From the IMG/VR virus record IMGVR_UViG_3300035172_000274, positions 1 to 46,083 of that record: DNA of 46,083 nucleotides. The stretch is one strand, 5' to 3'. This document shows, piece after piece, positions 45,320-46,083 of this stretch. The position numbers and the translations under genes are program-made. Source of the DNA: a virus. The first letter of the stretch is position 1. Each line of letters opens with the position of its first letter. Under the pieces are notes generated by a model. That model saw only the letters and a program-made list of their open reading frames with translations. It did no database searches and was not told where the DNA came from.

Positions 45320-46083
45320 TAAACTTTACGATTGGTTTTGCGAAACAACGGCAATTGTAATCCTGTCCTGGATTATTTCTATCACCTTTTTCACTGGTGA
45401 CTGGTGGCGAGTCCCACCTGAAAACTTTTCCTTCGAGAGCCTTATGCATTGGTCGCACAGGATGAAGGGCCGTTCCTTTAACTGTACACCATTTATATTC
45501 GTTGAGCCCTGCCGCAGTGTATCGGGCTTGCTTGAAGGCCGCCATCATTAGGCCCGTCTCTTGTCTGGCTAGGAATTTGGCCTTGTTCAAGCTGACGTCG
45601 TAGCTCTTTTGGATGGTCTTTACGAGTCCTTCGTAACGATTGCCTTTGAGAGAGCTTTCTACAATTTTCTCCCTGAGCGAGGTGACTTCTTTTTCGGTGA
45701 ATTCCTTGATGTGCCTCTTCAGGTCCTGCGTATAGTTCTTGGCGATTTCAGCTGATTGCTCTTTGGTAAGGGATGGCGAAACGGTTACTGCCTTCATGCT
45801 CTCCTTCAAAGAGCCTGCGGTTTTCCAAAGAACAGAATCGAATATGGGCTGAAGCTTCGCTTTTTCCGCAATTTGCTGCGGAAGTATCTTGGCGAGCCTC
45901 GTATCAATTGCTTCGAGAACTCTTTGGAACTTAGATTGAGACATCGAGATGGCGGAGCGCATTTCGGTGGATAGGGCTGATTGGGAGATTGCCCAAGTCT
46001 TTGTCTTTCTGTCCCACTGAGCTCCCAATTCTTTCAATTCTTTGGATATCTCAGCGGTGAAAGTTCCATGGAAATGCCCGCGG
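45312..46083 (-). CDS. Mu F/SPP1 gp7-like minor head protein, main part (5' end at 1-324)
   Basis: Within the window this part runs off the right end and joins position 128 across the closure. The Mu F-like domain lies at the C terminus: ARQETGLMMAAFKQARYTAA, EYKWCTVKGTALHPVRPMHK and NPGQDYNCRCFAKPIV, with the conserved H-x-x-x-x-x-G and N-C-R-C. Before it is a long helical part. Minor head proteins of this class sit inside the capsid near the portal; some carry toxin or effector domains, but none is seen here. Confidence 0.88.
   Translation of the reverse strand, partial: RGHFHGTFTAEISKELKELGAQWDRKTKTWAISQSALSTEMRSAISMSQSKFQRVLEAIDTRLAKILPQQIAEKAKLQPIFDSVLWKTAGSLKESMKAVTVSPSLTKEQSAEIAKNYTQDLKRHIKEFTEKEVTSLREKIVESSLKGNRYEGLVKTIQKSYDVSLNKAKFLARQETGLMMAAFKQARYTAAGLNEYKWCTVKGTALHPVRPMHKALEGKVFRWDSPPVTSEKGDRNNPGQDYNCRCFAKPIVKFNE
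45957..46083. repeat. Terminal direct repeat, right copy (circular closure)
   Basis: Identical to bases 1-127. See the left copy. One copy should be removed when the genome is treated as a circle. Confidence 0.93.

Overview
The window is the complete genome of a tailed phage with a contractile tail (myovirus morphology), assembled as a circle. Its first 127 bases (1-127) are repeated exactly as its last 127 (45957-46083), so the unique genome is 45,956 bp and one head gene (Mu F-like minor head protein) runs across the junction. No integrase, recognisable repressor, tRNA gene, rRNA gene or CRISPR array was seen, so a lytic lifestyle is the simplest reading. Host: not provable from sequence. 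Lipoproteins, a trypsin-like lipoprotein and a fibre with a repeated 'ITALTGDVTASGPGS'-type motif remind me of Bdellovibrionota, but this is inference.

Layout. (1) Late structural operon, minus strand, read from about 6.2 kb down to 1, across the junction and on from 46.0 to 25.2 kb: small and large terminase, portal, an accessory island (cysteine-cluster protein, GT-A glycosyltransferase, three small proteins, a Fis-type HTH protein, a SEC-C protein), Mu F-like head protein, protease/scaffold, decoration protein, major capsid, a GT9-type glycosyltransferase, two secreted fibre/lectin-like proteins, neck proteins, tail sheath, tube, frameshifted tail chaperone, tape measure, baseplate, fibres. 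(2) Lysis and surface region, about 21.4-25.6 kb: small membrane proteins, a DUF5675 protein, a papain-like cysteine protease and a trypsin-like serine protease, both predicted lipoproteins. (3) Leftward early operon, minus strand, 9.58-6.48 kb: small proteins joined by ATGA overlaps, ending in a RecU-like nuclease and an intrinsic terminator. (4) Rightward early region, plus strand, 9.7-21.4 kb: ParB-like protein and TET/JBP dioxygenase, then replication initiator with an internal array of decamers (origin candidate), helicase loader, RecE-like nuclease, RecT annealing protein, HNH protein, a run of small coupled genes, a haem-oxygenase-like diiron protein and a GT4-type glycosyltransferase.

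Most striking system: ParB-like protein (9699), TET/JBP-family 2OG-Fe(II) dioxygenase (10339) and a convergent TET-associated glycosyltransferase (11202). This looks like a DNA hypermodification cassette that hydroxylates a pyrimidine methyl group and then glycosylates it. No cytosine-C5 methyltransferase is visible. Three further glycosyltransferases lie elsewhere (1453, 20081, 41162). The GT4 gene has a T7 tract just after its start that puts start and body in different frames, suggesting phase variation or slippage.

Other unusual points: two secreted proteases of unrelated folds, Sec signal peptides on three fibre/lectin-like proteins, Ig-like domains attached to virion proteins in both head and tail, a canonical -1 slippery site (CCCTTTC) that reveals a hidden tail-chaperone frame, three genes overlapping in different frames near 170-700, and a densely base-paired gene-free stretch at 16.49-16.67 kb.
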